64,000 nt of DNA from CANKHA01 sp963750965. GTDB lineage: Bacteria; Pseudomonadota; Alphaproteobacteria; Rhizobiales; Xanthobacteraceae. The stretch covers positions 186,001 through 250,000 of the forward strand of contig CAVVSK010000009.1 of the NCBI GenBank assembly GCA_963750965.1. Reading direction: 5' to 3'. How positions within the stretch are numbered: the first letter of the stretch is position 1; each line of letters opens with the position of its first letter. The notes under the pieces are model-generated. The model was not told where the DNA came from. It did no database searches and saw only the letters and a list, made by a program, of their open reading frames with translations. Positions 54,411 through 63,445 of this stretch are shown here, in pieces. Made by a program: the position numbers and the translations under genes.

Positions 54411-54629
54411 CAGTCGACAGACTGTGTCACACGAGCCGGCGATGCCACAGGGCAGGAGGCGGTGACGTCACCCCCCGAAAGCGACGCCGGCTCTAGTCGA
54501 CACGAGGGCGTCGGCGAGACAGGGTTCAAGCTTCCAGGCATTATTGTCTGAGAACAGGAGGGCGGAGAAATCCGCGTTCCACCCGGCGAAAGCCGGCCAG
54601 CTTGGTCCCGCGATCTCGCCGACGCCCTC
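54411..54629 (+). ncRNA. Candidate structured RNA (unrecognised)
   Basis: A 219-nt stretch dense with complementary arms: hairpin CAGTC-GACA-GACTG (54411-54424); arms GAGCCGGCG/CGCCGGCTC (54433-54441, 54485-54493) around the palindrome GGTGACGTCACC; then a 16-bp perfect closing stem GAGGGCGTCGGCGAGA (54504-54519) and its complement (54614-54629). Inside that stem: GGG/CCC and CAAGCT/AGCTTG, hairpin CAGGCA-TTAT-TGTCTG, and two GAAA-loop hairpins, GCGGA-GAAA-TCCGC (54562-54575) and CCGGC-GAAA-GCCGG (54583-54596). No RNase P, SRP or tmRNA signature was found. Strand is unproven. Confidence 0.4.
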
Positions 54630-54778
54630 AGTGCATCCGCGGGACGGAATAGCCGGGCGCGGTTCTTTAGCTTTCCGAAAGCCTTGGAACGAACCGGCCG
54701 GGAGAAGGTTTGGTTGCGGTTTGCCGGCGGGCAGCCTAGCTCTTGCGGACACCTTCGCAACAGGAGCCGGTCTTCGCC

Positions 54779-55537
54779 ATGGCCCGCGCCAGCAAGTCAA
54801 AAATCAAACGTAAGTCCAAAACCGTGCGGCCTGCGCGCGCTACGCAGAAGCCGATCGACCTGTATTACTGGTCGACGCCGAACGGGTTCAAGATTTCCAT
54901 CATGCTGGAAGAATGCCGGCTCCCTTATCGGGTAATCCCGGTAAACATCGCCAAAGGCGATCAATTCAAGCCGGAGTTTCTGGCGATCTCGCCAAATAAC
55001 CGGATACCGGCAATTGTTGATTATCAGGGTCCAGGCGGCAAACCGATCTCGATTTTTGAGTCAGGCGCGATCCTGCAATATCTCGGGCGCAAGACCGGAA
55101 AATTCTATCCGTCCTCCGAGCGTGCCCGGGTCGAGGTGGACCAGTGGCTGTTCTGGCAAGTTGGCGGGCTCGGCCCCATGGCGGGGCAAGCGCATCACTT
55201 TCGCCTCTACGCCCCGGAAAAATTACCCTATGCGATCGAGCGCTACACCAACGAATGCAATCGCCTCTACGGAGCGATGAACAAACGCCTCGCCAACCGC
55301 GAATTCCTTGCCGGCAAATACTCCATCGCCGACATCGCCTGTGTAGGCTGGGTAACCCGGTGGCCGCGGCAAGGCCAGGACATCGAGCAATTCCCGCATG
55401 TGAAGCGCTGGCTTGAAAGGATGCTGGCGCGTCCGGCAGTCGACCGCGGTATTCACTTGAAGGTGGAAGAGGCCGAGAAGGTGGATATGAAAGACCCGCA
55501 GGTCCGCAGCATCCTGTTCAATCAGCGCGCGCGCTAG
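54779..55537 (+). CDS. Glutathione S-transferase family protein
   Basis: 252 residues. A basic N-terminal tail (MARASKSKIKRKSKTVRPAR) precedes a thioredoxin-like domain (DLYYWSTPNGFKISIMLEEC, then SPNNRIPAIVDYQG and the glutathione-binding FESGAILQYLG) and a helical C-domain (QWLFWQVGGLGPMAGQAHHF). This matches the YfcG/YghU (Nu-class) pattern, known for disulfide-bond reductase activity. The Thr-Pro-Asn (STPNG) after the first strand is the residue pair expected at the active site. The N-terminal Lys/Arg tail is unusual for the class. Confidence 0.92.
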   Translation: MARASKSKIKRKSKTVRPARATQKPIDLYYWSTPNGFKISIMLEECRLPYRVIPVNIAKGDQFKPEFLAISPNNRIPAIVDYQGPGGKPISIFESGAILQYLGRKTGKFYPSSERARVEVDQWLFWQVGGLGPMAGQAHHFRLYAPEKLPYAIERYTNECNRLYGAMNKRLANREFLAGKYSIADIACVGWVTRWPRQGQDIEQFPHVKRWLERMLARPAVDRGIHLKVEEAEKVDMKDPQVRSILFNQRAR

Positions 55538-55832
55538 AGATCAGCTTCTGAAAGTGGTTAGCGGGTCGCCAACCAGCACGGTTAGCAATTACTCGCCAGA
55601 ATACGAAAAATAAGCGCAAATGAAAAAAAACACCACTACTATCGGGGCTTTAGTGGATAAATTGAGCCTTGCCGCGATCCGACGCCTTTGATTGTTACCT
55701 TTAGATTCATCGCGATAATTAAACAGCCGTTCAAATTTTCGCTTGAGTATTCCCTCGTACGACGACGAACCCGTCGCGTACATGGCGTGAAGTCCGCGAC
55801 GGACCGCGGCGCGCGCCGACAGGGAGAGTGAG

Positions 55833-56156
55833 ATGGGACGCTACGAACTTCCAGAGATCGAGATGTCGGTCGCAGGGGCTGCGCCGATGGGCGGGGAAGC
55901 GCTGTTTGAGCTCGGCATGATGTACTCGTCGGGCAACTCGGTGCCGGTGGATTTTGTGTCCGCGCACAAGTGGTTCAATCTCGCAGCGATGAAAGGCTAC
56001 GCCGATGCGGTGCGCCTGCGCCGAGAAATTGCCGCTGAGATGACCGACGCCGAGATAGGCAAGGCCCAGCTTGCTGCCCGCGAGTGGCTGAAGCTGCATC
56101 CGGAACCGCAGGTCAAGGCCTGCGTCAGCGCCGAGCCGCTTTCGGTTGCCGCCTAG
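55833..56156 (+). CDS. Sel1-like repeat protein, 107 residues
   Basis: One Sel1 repeat is clear: GEALFELGMMYSSGNSVPVD then FVSAHKWFNLAAMKGYADAV, the helix-turn-helix with Gly-Met-Tyr and Ala-x-x-Trp-Phe. Sel1 repeats mediate protein contacts. A further helical part follows (EIAAEMTDAEIGKAQLAARE). ATG at 55833 with AGGGAGAG. Precedes the tRNA-Ser gene on the same strand. Function unknown. Confidence 0.85.
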   Translation: MGRYELPEIEMSVAGAAPMGGEALFELGMMYSSGNSVPVDFVSAHKWFNLAAMKGYADAVRLRREIAAEMTDAEIGKAQLAAREWLKLHPEPQVKACVSAEPLSVAA

Positions 56157-56217
56157 CCGGAAGGTCTTTTCCGTTCGCTTGCCAAGCCTCCGTCGCTCGG
56201 GCATATCCGACCGGGAC

Positions 56218-56310
56218 GGAGACGTGGCCGAGTGGCTGAAGGCGGCGGTTTGCTAAACCGTTATACGCTCTCAAGGCGTATCGAGGGTTCGAATCCCTCC
56301 GTCTCCGCCA
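56218..56310 (+). tRNA. tRNA-Ser (anticodon GCU)
   Basis: A full class II cloverleaf: acceptor GGAGACG (56218-56224) with CGTCTCC (56300-56306), discriminator G and encoded CCA (56308-56310). The anticodon loop TTTGCTAAA gives GCT, reading AGU/AGC serine codons. The long variable arm TACGCTCTCAAGGCGTA and the T-loop GGTTCGAATCC are typical. tRNA-Ser genes are frequent integration sites, but no duplicated 3' end is visible in this window. Confidence 0.97.
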
Positions 56311-56744
56311 AGTTCTCCAGGAATAAACACGCTTCCGCAGCCACCAACACGTCACACACGATGCGAGCCATCGTGCCTTTGGCCGGCACCAGCCATCCCC
56401 TTTCGTCGCGGACAAAGGCGTGGCATTTCAAGCTGCCCTTGAAGACGCTTACCCCTCGAAATTAATCCGCCCCGTTTAGGTCCGTTCCCGCCCAGTCAGC
56501 TTTTCGGGCGGTGTCTACAAACCGTGGCAAAAATGTGTCTGTAGGCGGCGCGGAAGCCGCGGCAGGCACAGGTGCTCGTCAATGTAGGGAGGGGAAGGTG
56601 GGGGCCTCTACCCGGTCAGGCCACGCTCCGCAGAAATAATCGCTCATTTGCGACGTACACGAAGGGGTGAACGCGCCGCTCATCCTTCGTTTCGCCCGGA
56701 CCTCTCGATTGACCTAGGGCTGCTGCGCATGAGTTCACTCTCGC
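56311..56744. other. Gene-free stretch after tRNA-Ser
   Basis: 434 bp without a supported gene. It has a dyad CCGCCC/GGGCGG at 56488-56493 and 56506-56511 with a 12-nt loop and GCGGC/GCCGC near 56547. No integrase and no copy of the tRNA 3' end are seen. Confidence 0.4.
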
Positions 56745-57653
56745 TCAAGATCGTAGTGAGATCAGCGACTTCGCGAATTGCGCGTAAGCTCTTTCTCTCC
56801 AGCGAATGAGAAATCCATCCTTGCGCTGCCAAAATCTTTCGCGTGCGATTGCCGCAGCCAGACCAAGCTGCCTTACCTTTGAACACCGCGCCTGCAAATC
56901 ATTTGCTTCTGCTGCGGACAAGCCAAAAATCCGGGCGACCTCTTGCCGCGGGAGTCCCGCGATCCACTCCAGGAGTTCAACCGCACGCGCCGGGAGAGGG
57001 GCAGCGTAGCCATTGGCCTGATAATTCAGTGGGCGGTCTGGATAAAATAGGGGTTTGCCATGGCCCCACGGCATCGTAGTCCCAAAAGCAAAATCGAGGT
57101 CGATGAACCAGAAGGGGAAGTCGCTTTGGTCAGTGCTGAACAAAAGATTTCGTCGCAATCCATGATCGGCAAGGTGGGCGATATAGGACAAGATCGCCCC
57201 CAAATGCCGATGTTCGGCGCAAACTCCGCGCAGCACTTGGCGAGCGACTTTGTCCCCCTGCATGTAAGTTGATGGAGCGTATTCTGACACCACAATGTCG
57301 GTGTTCGCCGGCACGCCGGAATGACTATGCGTGAAACGAGTGAGTACGGCAGGCGAACTCATCCGATCGGGGCTTAGGGCGCGCGCGAGGCGGTGAAAGG
57401 CATTGGTGTGGCGCTCGGACGCCACGGGTCTCACGTGAGTGACGACGCGTAACGCGCTCAGGACCCCGCCGACCTCGGCGCGAAAAACTTGTTGAGTTGC
57501 GGAAGTCAGAGGTTCGACTGAGGCGAAATTCTTTCCGAGGACGGCAGAACGGAAGGCCGCGATCTCCTGATCTGCCAGCAGCAATCCTCGCTTGATCGAC
57601 CAGTCGATCTGCTCAACCATGGCGTAGACCTCGGGTAACCCAAACGCATTCAC
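56745..57653 (-). CDS. Hypothetical protein, 302 residues, faint kinase-like motif
   Basis: A soluble protein starting MNAFGLPEVYAMVEQIDWSI. The middle has IAHLADHGLRRNLLF (159-172) and FWFIDLDFAFG (181-191), which recall the catalytic loop and metal loop of kinase-like folds (PI3/4-kinase, LPS kinase), but the expected Asp-to-Asn spacing is off by one, so the match is weak. The C-terminal part has RYxxF-type helical sequence. No signal peptide. It stands alone on the minus strand next to tRNA-Ser and could be acquired. I do not recognise it. Confidence 0.65.
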   Translation of the reverse strand: MNAFGLPEVYAMVEQIDWSIKRGLLLADQEIAAFRSAVLGKNFASVEPLTSATQQVFRAEVGGVLSALRVVTHVRPVASERHTNAFHRLARALSPDRMSSPAVLTRFTHSHSGVPANTDIVVSEYAPSTYMQGDKVARQVLRGVCAEHRHLGAILSYIAHLADHGLRRNLLFSTDQSDFPFWFIDLDFAFGTTMPWGHGKPLFYPDRPLNYQANGYAAPLPARAVELLEWIAGLPRQEVARIFGLSAAEANDLQARCSKVRQLGLAAAIARERFWQRKDGFLIRWRERAYAQFAKSLISLRS

Positions 57654-57911
57654 AGCGGTAAGGGCCGATGTAAAAGTTCATGCTTCCTAGGGCAGGCATA
57701 ACGCAGGTCCCTGCCTTTTAGAAAGCCGGGCGTAGCGGCATCGGTTGAAACTGGCGGCCCCTTGTCGCTTCATGTTTCAGGCAGTGCTAAAACGAAGAAG
57801 GCATTATGGATCCTCTGATGTGGCGGGAGCCATAGTGCAACGGATGTTACCTGGCGTTATAAAGGTTGGCTGGGCGGCATACTCCCTCATTTCCGCCAAG
57901 TGAGACTGCCA

Positions 57912-59045
57912 ATGGACGCGCCAACAGAAACTGCCAGAGAAGCTCGCTTTCCCAAATGGGCCGCGGCGCTAAGCGACCAGGACGCCTTTCAGCAGGAACA
58001 GGCACGGCTCGGGCATATTTGGACATTCCTGGGGCTTACCTTGGATGTGGCCAAGGACAGCGACTGGTTCACCGCGGAACTCGGCGGGCGTTCGGTCTTC
58101 GTGCAACGCTTCGGCAACGATTTGAATGGCTTTGAGAACCGCTGCGCACACCGCTTCTATCCCTTGCGGACGAAAGAAAAGGGCAACGGTCCGATCAAAT
58201 GCGGCTTCCACCACTGGACCTATAATCAGCAGGGCCGTGCGGTCCAGATTCCCCGCTGTAAGGAATTATTCGGTGTCACGCCGAAAGAACTAAACGCGCG
58301 CATTGCTCCGATCGAGATTGCGACCTGCGGCTCGCTGATCTTTGGCAGATTCCAGCATCCGCGTGCCAACGAAACCCTGCAGCAGTTTTTGGGCGACGCG
58401 GTGCCGATCATAGAGGCCATGTGCACGCTGCAACGCCACCCGCGTTCGGTCAGTCTGACGGTCGAAGCCAACTGGAAGCTCTGCTATCACATCAGTCTCG
58501 ACGACTATCACTCGCCCGCCGTCCACCCGACCACGTTCGGAAAGGGAGGGTATCTGCATCGCGACGCGTTGCAATATTTCCGCTTTGGTTCGCACAACGC
58601 CTTCTTTCCGGGCGCGGACGAAAACGCACTGCAAGCCATGATCGAGGCCTGTAAGAACGGAACCTACCGTCCGGTGCGCTATCGCATCTTTCAGATCTTC
58701 CCGAATCTGCTGATCGCGCTGTTTCGTGCTCAGCAGTACTGGTACGTCAACCTCCAGCAATATGTGCCGGTGGCGCCGGGCCGTTGCTTCATGCGCTCGT
58801 GGTATTACCGGGCGCCCTTCGCAACGGATCAAGGAACGCTGGGGCGGTGGTTGGATGCTGCCACGGAGCCGGGAAGGGCAAGGGTGGTGGAATATTTCAT
58901 CCGCAAGGTCCATTCCGAGGACAATGATGTGGTCGAGCGGCTGCAGAGGTTCGCCGCGCAGCAGGGCGGCTGGCCGCGGGTGGGCTATGCGGAAGAACGG
59001 ATCAAGTGGTTCGAAGAGGCTTACGCCAAAGCCCTGGCGGATTAG
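57912..59045 (+). CDS. Rieske non-haem iron oxygenase, alpha subunit
   Basis: 377 residues. The [2Fe-2S] Rieske site is C78-A-H80 and C97-G-F-H100 (NRCAHRFYPL, KCGFHHWTYN). The catalytic iron is bound by a D-x2-H-x4-H block (DDYHSPAVHP, His200 and His205). Such enzymes hydroxylate or demethylate small organic substrates and need a reductase, none of which is adjacent. The ATG at 57912 was chosen; a GTG at 57900 is the alternative. Substrate unknown. Confidence 0.92.
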   Translation: MDAPTETAREARFPKWAAALSDQDAFQQEQARLGHIWTFLGLTLDVAKDSDWFTAELGGRSVFVQRFGNDLNGFENRCAHRFYPLRTKEKGNGPIKCGFHHWTYNQQGRAVQIPRCKELFGVTPKELNARIAPIEIATCGSLIFGRFQHPRANETLQQFLGDAVPIIEAMCTLQRHPRSVSLTVEANWKLCYHISLDDYHSPAVHPTTFGKGGYLHRDALQYFRFGSHNAFFPGADENALQAMIEACKNGTYRPVRYRIFQIFPNLLIALFRAQQYWYVNLQQYVPVAPGRCFMRSWYYRAPFATDQGTLGRWLDAATEPGRARVVEYFIRKVHSEDNDVVERLQRFAAQQGGWPRVGYAEERIKWFEEAYAKALAD

Positions 59046-59046
59046 G

Positions 59047-59925
59047 TCAGGACCGCTCGCAGTCGGCAATGAATTGGCCGACCCGGGCGATGATACCGTC
59101 TTCCGTTAAGAGCGGCGCATGGCCCTGGCCGGGCACCTCCACCACCTGCAAGTCGGCTTTTCGCTGGCGCATAGCGGCGACCGTCGCGCGCGAAAGCAAG
59201 TCAGAATGCTCCCCCCGCAACACCATCACCGGTACACGCGCAAGCGCCTCGAATTGCTCCCACAGCGGCGGCAGCGGTTGGTCGATATTGAAATTCGCGA
59301 GGGTGTGCGCCAGCGCGAGATCATAGGAGGGCAAGAGTTTGCCGTCGCGCTCCTCGAACGTGCGACGGGCAAAAGCCGTCCAGTCGTCGGCCGTGAGGCT
59401 GGGAAATTGTGCACCGTGCAGTCGGCGCAGCATCTCGCCGCCGTGCTCGAAACTGGTGGGCTGCGATAGCTTGCCGACATAACCCTTGATACGCATGAGC
59501 CCAGCCGGCTCGATCACCGGACCGATATCGTTGAGCACGGCTCCCACGATAGCTTGCGGGCGGATCGGGGCCAGCAGCATCGTAAGGATGCCGCCGCGTG
59601 AGGTGCCAATGAATACCGCCGGTCGGATATCGAGCGTCGACAGCACCGTCACCACATCATTGAGCTCGGTGCCGACATTGTAGTTGGCAGGATTGGGATC
59701 GTAGTCGGATCGCCCGCGCCCACGGTAATCGAGGGCAATAACCTGCCGGCGATTGGCAGGTTGCCCAGAAAGCGCAAGCGCCAGGTGATGAAAATCGGCG
59801 CTGGTGCGCGCCAAGCCATGAAGGCACACCACCGGCAGGCTGCGGGCGGTAGGCGGGCCATAAAGCCGCACGTGCAGATTCAAGCCGTCCGGCGTGCTGA
59901 CAAACTGGCTGACATAGTCGGACAT
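59047..59925 (-). CDS. Alpha/beta hydrolase
   Basis: 292 residues. The nucleophile is Ser109 in FIGTSRGGIL, the oxyanion region is LHGLARTSADF and the catalytic His is in GQGHAPLLT near the end. VIALDYRGRGRSDYDPNP shows the typical cap-side pattern of epoxide-hydrolase and haloalkane-dehalogenase-like members. Substrate unknown. Its stop abuts that of the Rieske gene (1 bp apart), and the two are convergent. Confidence 0.92.
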   Translation of the reverse strand: MSDYVSQFVSTPDGLNLHVRLYGPPTARSLPVVCLHGLARTSADFHHLALALSGQPANRRQVIALDYRGRGRSDYDPNPANYNVGTELNDVVTVLSTLDIRPAVFIGTSRGGILTMLLAPIRPQAIVGAVLNDIGPVIEPAGLMRIKGYVGKLSQPTSFEHGGEMLRRLHGAQFPSLTADDWTAFARRTFEERDGKLLPSYDLALAHTLANFNIDQPLPPLWEQFEALARVPVMVLRGEHSDLLSRATVAAMRQRKADLQVVEVPGQGHAPLLTEDGIIARVGQFIADCERS

Positions 59926-59966
59926 GCGTCTGGATAGGATAACCGAATAGCGCGTGCAAAAGGCGG

Positions 59967-62264
59967 CTATTGCGTGCGGGTCACGCCGCGCTGCACATCG
60001 GCCTCGATCTGCAGTTTGCTATTGCCGCCGAAGCGGATGCGATAGACCTGCAAGGCTTCCAGGATGCGCGGAACGTAATTGCGCGTCTCCGCGAACGGGA
60101 TGCGTTCCACCCAGTCGACCGGATCGACCTTGGGATCGCGCGGATCGCCGAAACGCTCGATCCAGTCCTTTACCCGCCCGCGGCCGGCGTTATATCCAGC
60201 AAAGGTCAGAATGTAGGAACCGCGATAAAACTCAAACAGGTCGCCAAGCTCCGCCGCGCCCATTTGCGTATTGTAGACCGGATCCTTCTGCATGCGGCCC
60301 CAGTCGAAGATCGCCTTGAATTTCTTGGCGATGTATTTGCCGGCGTCCGGCGTCACCTGCATCAGGCCTACCGCCTTGGCGGTGGAGACGACGCGCTGAT
60401 TGAAGTGGCTTTCGGTGCGGGCGATCGAATAAGCCACGCTCGGATCAATGGCGGGTCCGATCGGGGAATAGCCTGGCAGGCCGACCGTCGGATGCGCGTA
60501 GTAGTCGAACGGATGACCGCGGCCCAGCGCGGCTTTGCCGAGCAGCAGCATGCCACGCGCGTCATGGGCACGGTTGGCGGCTTCGCCGAGCCCAGCGAGG
60601 ACGTTGAGGTCGTCGCTGTGCTCGCCGATATCCGCCAGCATGATGTTTGCGAGGTCGCGCTCATCCAGCGCATAAAGGATCTCCGCCGCCCGGACCACAT
60701 CCGGCGTCGCGCCCGTGCGTCGTGGCGGCGGGCGCAGTGGCAGATCGGGAAGGCCGAGCTTTGCCCGCGCAAGCTGTCCATAATAGACCGTGGAATGCCG
60801 GCCAGCGGCGTCGTAATATTTGCGTGCCTCCTCGCGCCGACCCTGCGCTTCCAACGCCCGCCCCATCCAGTAGTTCGCACGCGATAGCGCATGCGGGTTG
60901 GAGCCCGTGAGGCCTTCTGGAATGCGAGAGAAATGAGTCAGCGCCGTTGCGGGATCGTTGAGGAAGCGCAGCGCGATCCAGCCGGCGGTGAACTGGTGAT
61001 CGACCCGGTAATTTTCCTTCGGCGGCGGCGACGCATCGCGTGCCACGAGATAAGCAGTCTTTGGATCTCCGATATCGAGAAGTTTGCGCGCGAGATAGCG
61101 CCGCTCCATCCACCATTGGTCTAGATCGCCGAGCACGGTCGGGTCGCGTGGCACGGCAAGCATCGCCTTACCCGCTTCTGCAATCTGGTCGGCCCGCCTC
61201 AAATACTGCGCCAGCGTGAACAGATAGACGGGGTCGCGGCGTCCCTCCGCCGGAACCGCGTCAAGCATGGCCTTGAGGTTGGCTGCCTTCTTAATCATGG
61301 CGATGCGTGCCTTGGCGATGGCAAGCTGTGTGGGACCCAGCTGCTGCGCCAGGCGCATCCCGGCTTCGACATCCTCGTCGTAGAGCCGTTCGTCCATTCG
61401 CATCTTATGGTCCGCCGCCGTCAGCATGTCTCCAAAGGTGCTGGTGACCGTGGTTTCGAGGGTAGGTGTGAGGCTCTCGTGCCGCCAAACGTGGCGCACC
61501 AGCGGCTCGGCCGATTTGCGGTCGCCTTGCGCCAGCATGGCGCGCGCCAATACCAGGCGGCCCTTCGCGCTCACCGGCGCGCGGCTGGTAAAATAATTGC
61601 GAACGGTCCGCGCTTCGCGCTTGTCTTCCCACAGGGCGCCCTCAGCGCGACGGCGGAAAAGTTCTAGGCTGGGCCAGCTGGGATTCTCGTCGATGAAGGT
61701 GACGTAGCGCTCGAAACTGATGCCGTCGTTATAGGGCGAGCGCAGGATTGCCCATTCTACCAGCTTGGCTGCGGCGCGCTCGCTGATGCTGCGCGTCATC
61801 GAACTGGCTTCGTCGATTTTGCCACGGCTGACGAGAGCCATGGCCTGTTTCGTTGTGGCGAGGTCGGAAGAAGAAATTGGAGAGGCGGCTTTGGGAGCAG
61901 GCATTTCGGGCGCAGGCGCGGCAACCGGGGCGGGAGGCGCCATTTGTGGCGAAGGTCGCGTTTCGGGTGACGGCACCACCGGCGCCAGGGCCGCGGTCCT
62001 GGTGCCCGCCGCTGCCGGCCGCGCGCGGGGCAGAGGAACGCGCGTATTTGCGCGTACTGTTTTCGTCGCGGCAGGCGTTGCCGCCGGCTTGGCAGCGGAT
62101 TTCGGCTTTGCCTTCGCTGCAGGTTTCACCGCCGCTTTGGCGCTGTTCTTGGCCGGCGCGGCATTCACCGCACCGCTACCCAGGCCCAAAAGCAGGGCCA
62201 GACCGATGGTCGCCGCCAGATGCGTAATCGGGAACCTCAGGGGTCGATTCATCGGTCCGGTCAT
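59967..62264 (-). CDS. Soluble lytic murein transglycosylase
   Basis: 765 residues from the ATG at 62264. Cleaves the glycan strand of peptidoglycan with formation of a 1,6-anhydro end. Signal-like helix at residues 12-30, then a long Ala/Pro/Lys-rich linker to about residue 130, an alpha-superhelical doughnut domain of helical pairs, and the C-terminal catalytic domain with Glu618 in SIARTESHFNQRVVS and GLMQVTPDAGKYI. The Slt70 layout is kept. ATG at 62252 (MNRPLRF) is also possible. Confidence 0.93.
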   Translation of the reverse strand: MTGPMNRPLRFPITHLAATIGLALLLGLGSGAVNAAPAKNSAKAAVKPAAKAKPKSAAKPAATPAATKTVRANTRVPLPRARPAAAGTRTAALAPVVPSPETRPSPQMAPPAPVAAPAPEMPAPKAASPISSSDLATTKQAMALVSRGKIDEASSMTRSISERAAAKLVEWAILRSPYNDGISFERYVTFIDENPSWPSLELFRRRAEGALWEDKREARTVRNYFTSRAPVSAKGRLVLARAMLAQGDRKSAEPLVRHVWRHESLTPTLETTVTSTFGDMLTAADHKMRMDERLYDEDVEAGMRLAQQLGPTQLAIAKARIAMIKKAANLKAMLDAVPAEGRRDPVYLFTLAQYLRRADQIAEAGKAMLAVPRDPTVLGDLDQWWMERRYLARKLLDIGDPKTAYLVARDASPPPKENYRVDHQFTAGWIALRFLNDPATALTHFSRIPEGLTGSNPHALSRANYWMGRALEAQGRREEARKYYDAAGRHSTVYYGQLARAKLGLPDLPLRPPPRRTGATPDVVRAAEILYALDERDLANIMLADIGEHSDDLNVLAGLGEAANRAHDARGMLLLGKAALGRGHPFDYYAHPTVGLPGYSPIGPAIDPSVAYSIARTESHFNQRVVSTAKAVGLMQVTPDAGKYIAKKFKAIFDWGRMQKDPVYNTQMGAAELGDLFEFYRGSYILTFAGYNAGRGRVKDWIERFGDPRDPKVDPVDWVERIPFAETRNYVPRILEALQVYRIRFGGNSKLQIEADVQRGVTRTQ

Positions 62265-62471
62265 ACCTTGTCCACGCCTCCAGCTACAGAGGATTTTTTC
62301 GCTGACTTCGGTTGATGCCCTGTAAAATCCGCAATTCGGGGGTCTTTTTGCAGCCATATCGACGAATGCAGGCGCGGCCTGTCGCCGCGCCGGCCCCTCT
62401 TTCTTCCGTCCGTCCGACCCGATATCAATGGACTGAGGCTGCCCAGCGCGCGCCAAAATCGGGGATTGCTC

Positions 62472-63362
62472 ATGACCGCCAAGACGAGCTTCAGGGGCTC
62501 GTTCACCGCTCTCGTCACGCCGTACAAGAACGGATCGCTTGACGAAAGCGCCTTTCGTGCCCTGATCGATTGGCAGATCAGCGAAGGCACCAGCGGCCTC
62601 GTGCCCGTGGGCACCACGGGCGAGAGCCCGACGCTGTCCCATCGTGAGCACATGCAGGCGGTGGAATGGTGCGTGCACCAGGCCAAGGGGCGCGTGCCGG
62701 TAATCGCCGGTGCGGGGTCGAATTCCACCCAGGAGGCGATCGAATTGTCGCGCCACGCCGAGAAGGCGGGGGCGGACGCCGTGTTGATCGTGACACCCTA
62801 TTACAACAAGCCGACGCAGGAAGGACTCTACGAGCACTATAAGGCGATCAACGACGCCATCGGCATTCCGATCATCATTTACAACATCCCGGCGCGGTCA
62901 GTGGTCGACATGTCCGTGGAAACGATGAAGCGGCTGTTTGCGCTGAAAAACATTGCCGGCGTGAAGGACGCCACCGCCAACGTGATCCGAGTTTCGCAGC
63001 AGCGGGCTGCGCTCGGCCCCGACTTCAACCAGCTCTCGGGCGAAGATGCTTCAGCCCTCGGCTTCATGGCGCATGGCGGCCACGGCTGCATCTCCGTGAC
63101 GTCTAACGTGGCGCCGCGGCTTTGCGCCGAATTGCAGCGTGCCTGTCTGAAGGGCGATTACGTCACTGCTCTCAGATTGCAGGACAAGTTGATGCCCCTG
63201 CATCATGCATTGTTCATCGAGACCAATCCGGCGCCAGCGAAATACGCGCTTTCGCTGCTCGGCAAATGCGAGGAAACCGTGCGGCTGCCCATGGTGCCGC
63301 TGTCGGAGCCGACCAAAACGGCGGTGCGCGAGGCCATGGTGCATGCCGGGCTGACCAACTAG
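62472..63362 (+). CDS. dapA: 4-hydroxy-tetrahydrodipicolinate synthase
   Basis: First committed step of lysine and diaminopimelate synthesis: condenses pyruvate with aspartate semialdehyde. 296 residues. Schiff-base Lys165 (IAGVKDATAN), Tyr137 (IIIYNIPAR) and GTTGES in the pyruvate site are all present, as is TPYYNKPTQEG. ATG at 62472 starts MTAKTSFRGSFTALVTPYKN. Divergent from the transglycosylase. Confidence 0.97.
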   Translation: MTAKTSFRGSFTALVTPYKNGSLDESAFRALIDWQISEGTSGLVPVGTTGESPTLSHREHMQAVEWCVHQAKGRVPVIAGAGSNSTQEAIELSRHAEKAGADAVLIVTPYYNKPTQEGLYEHYKAINDAIGIPIIIYNIPARSVVDMSVETMKRLFALKNIAGVKDATANVIRVSQQRAALGPDFNQLSGEDASALGFMAHGGHGCISVTSNVAPRLCAELQRACLKGDYVTALRLQDKLMPLHHALFIETNPAPAKYALSLLGKCEETVRLPMVPLSEPTKTAVREAMVHAGLTN

Positions 63363-63445
63363 GCGGGCAGATAGTTTCTTCGTTTGAGGAACATCCCCCG
63401 CTGCACCGCGTTGGAATCTGATGGGAAAATCAGATTTGGTGTCGC

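Noticed and set aside
54411..54629. RNase P, SRP or tmRNA gene.
   Set aside because: The conserved GAGGAAAGTCC, GGAAGGAAGCAGCC and tag-coding blocks of those RNAs are absent.
55589..55783. A 64-residue minus-strand frame in an AT-rich gap.
   Set aside because: It lies in low-complexity DNA and has no convincing start; the hydrophobic end is from A/T runs.
56218..56310. Attachment-site duplication at tRNA-Ser.
   Set aside because: No second copy of the 3' end of the tRNA was found in the rest of the window, and there is no integrase.
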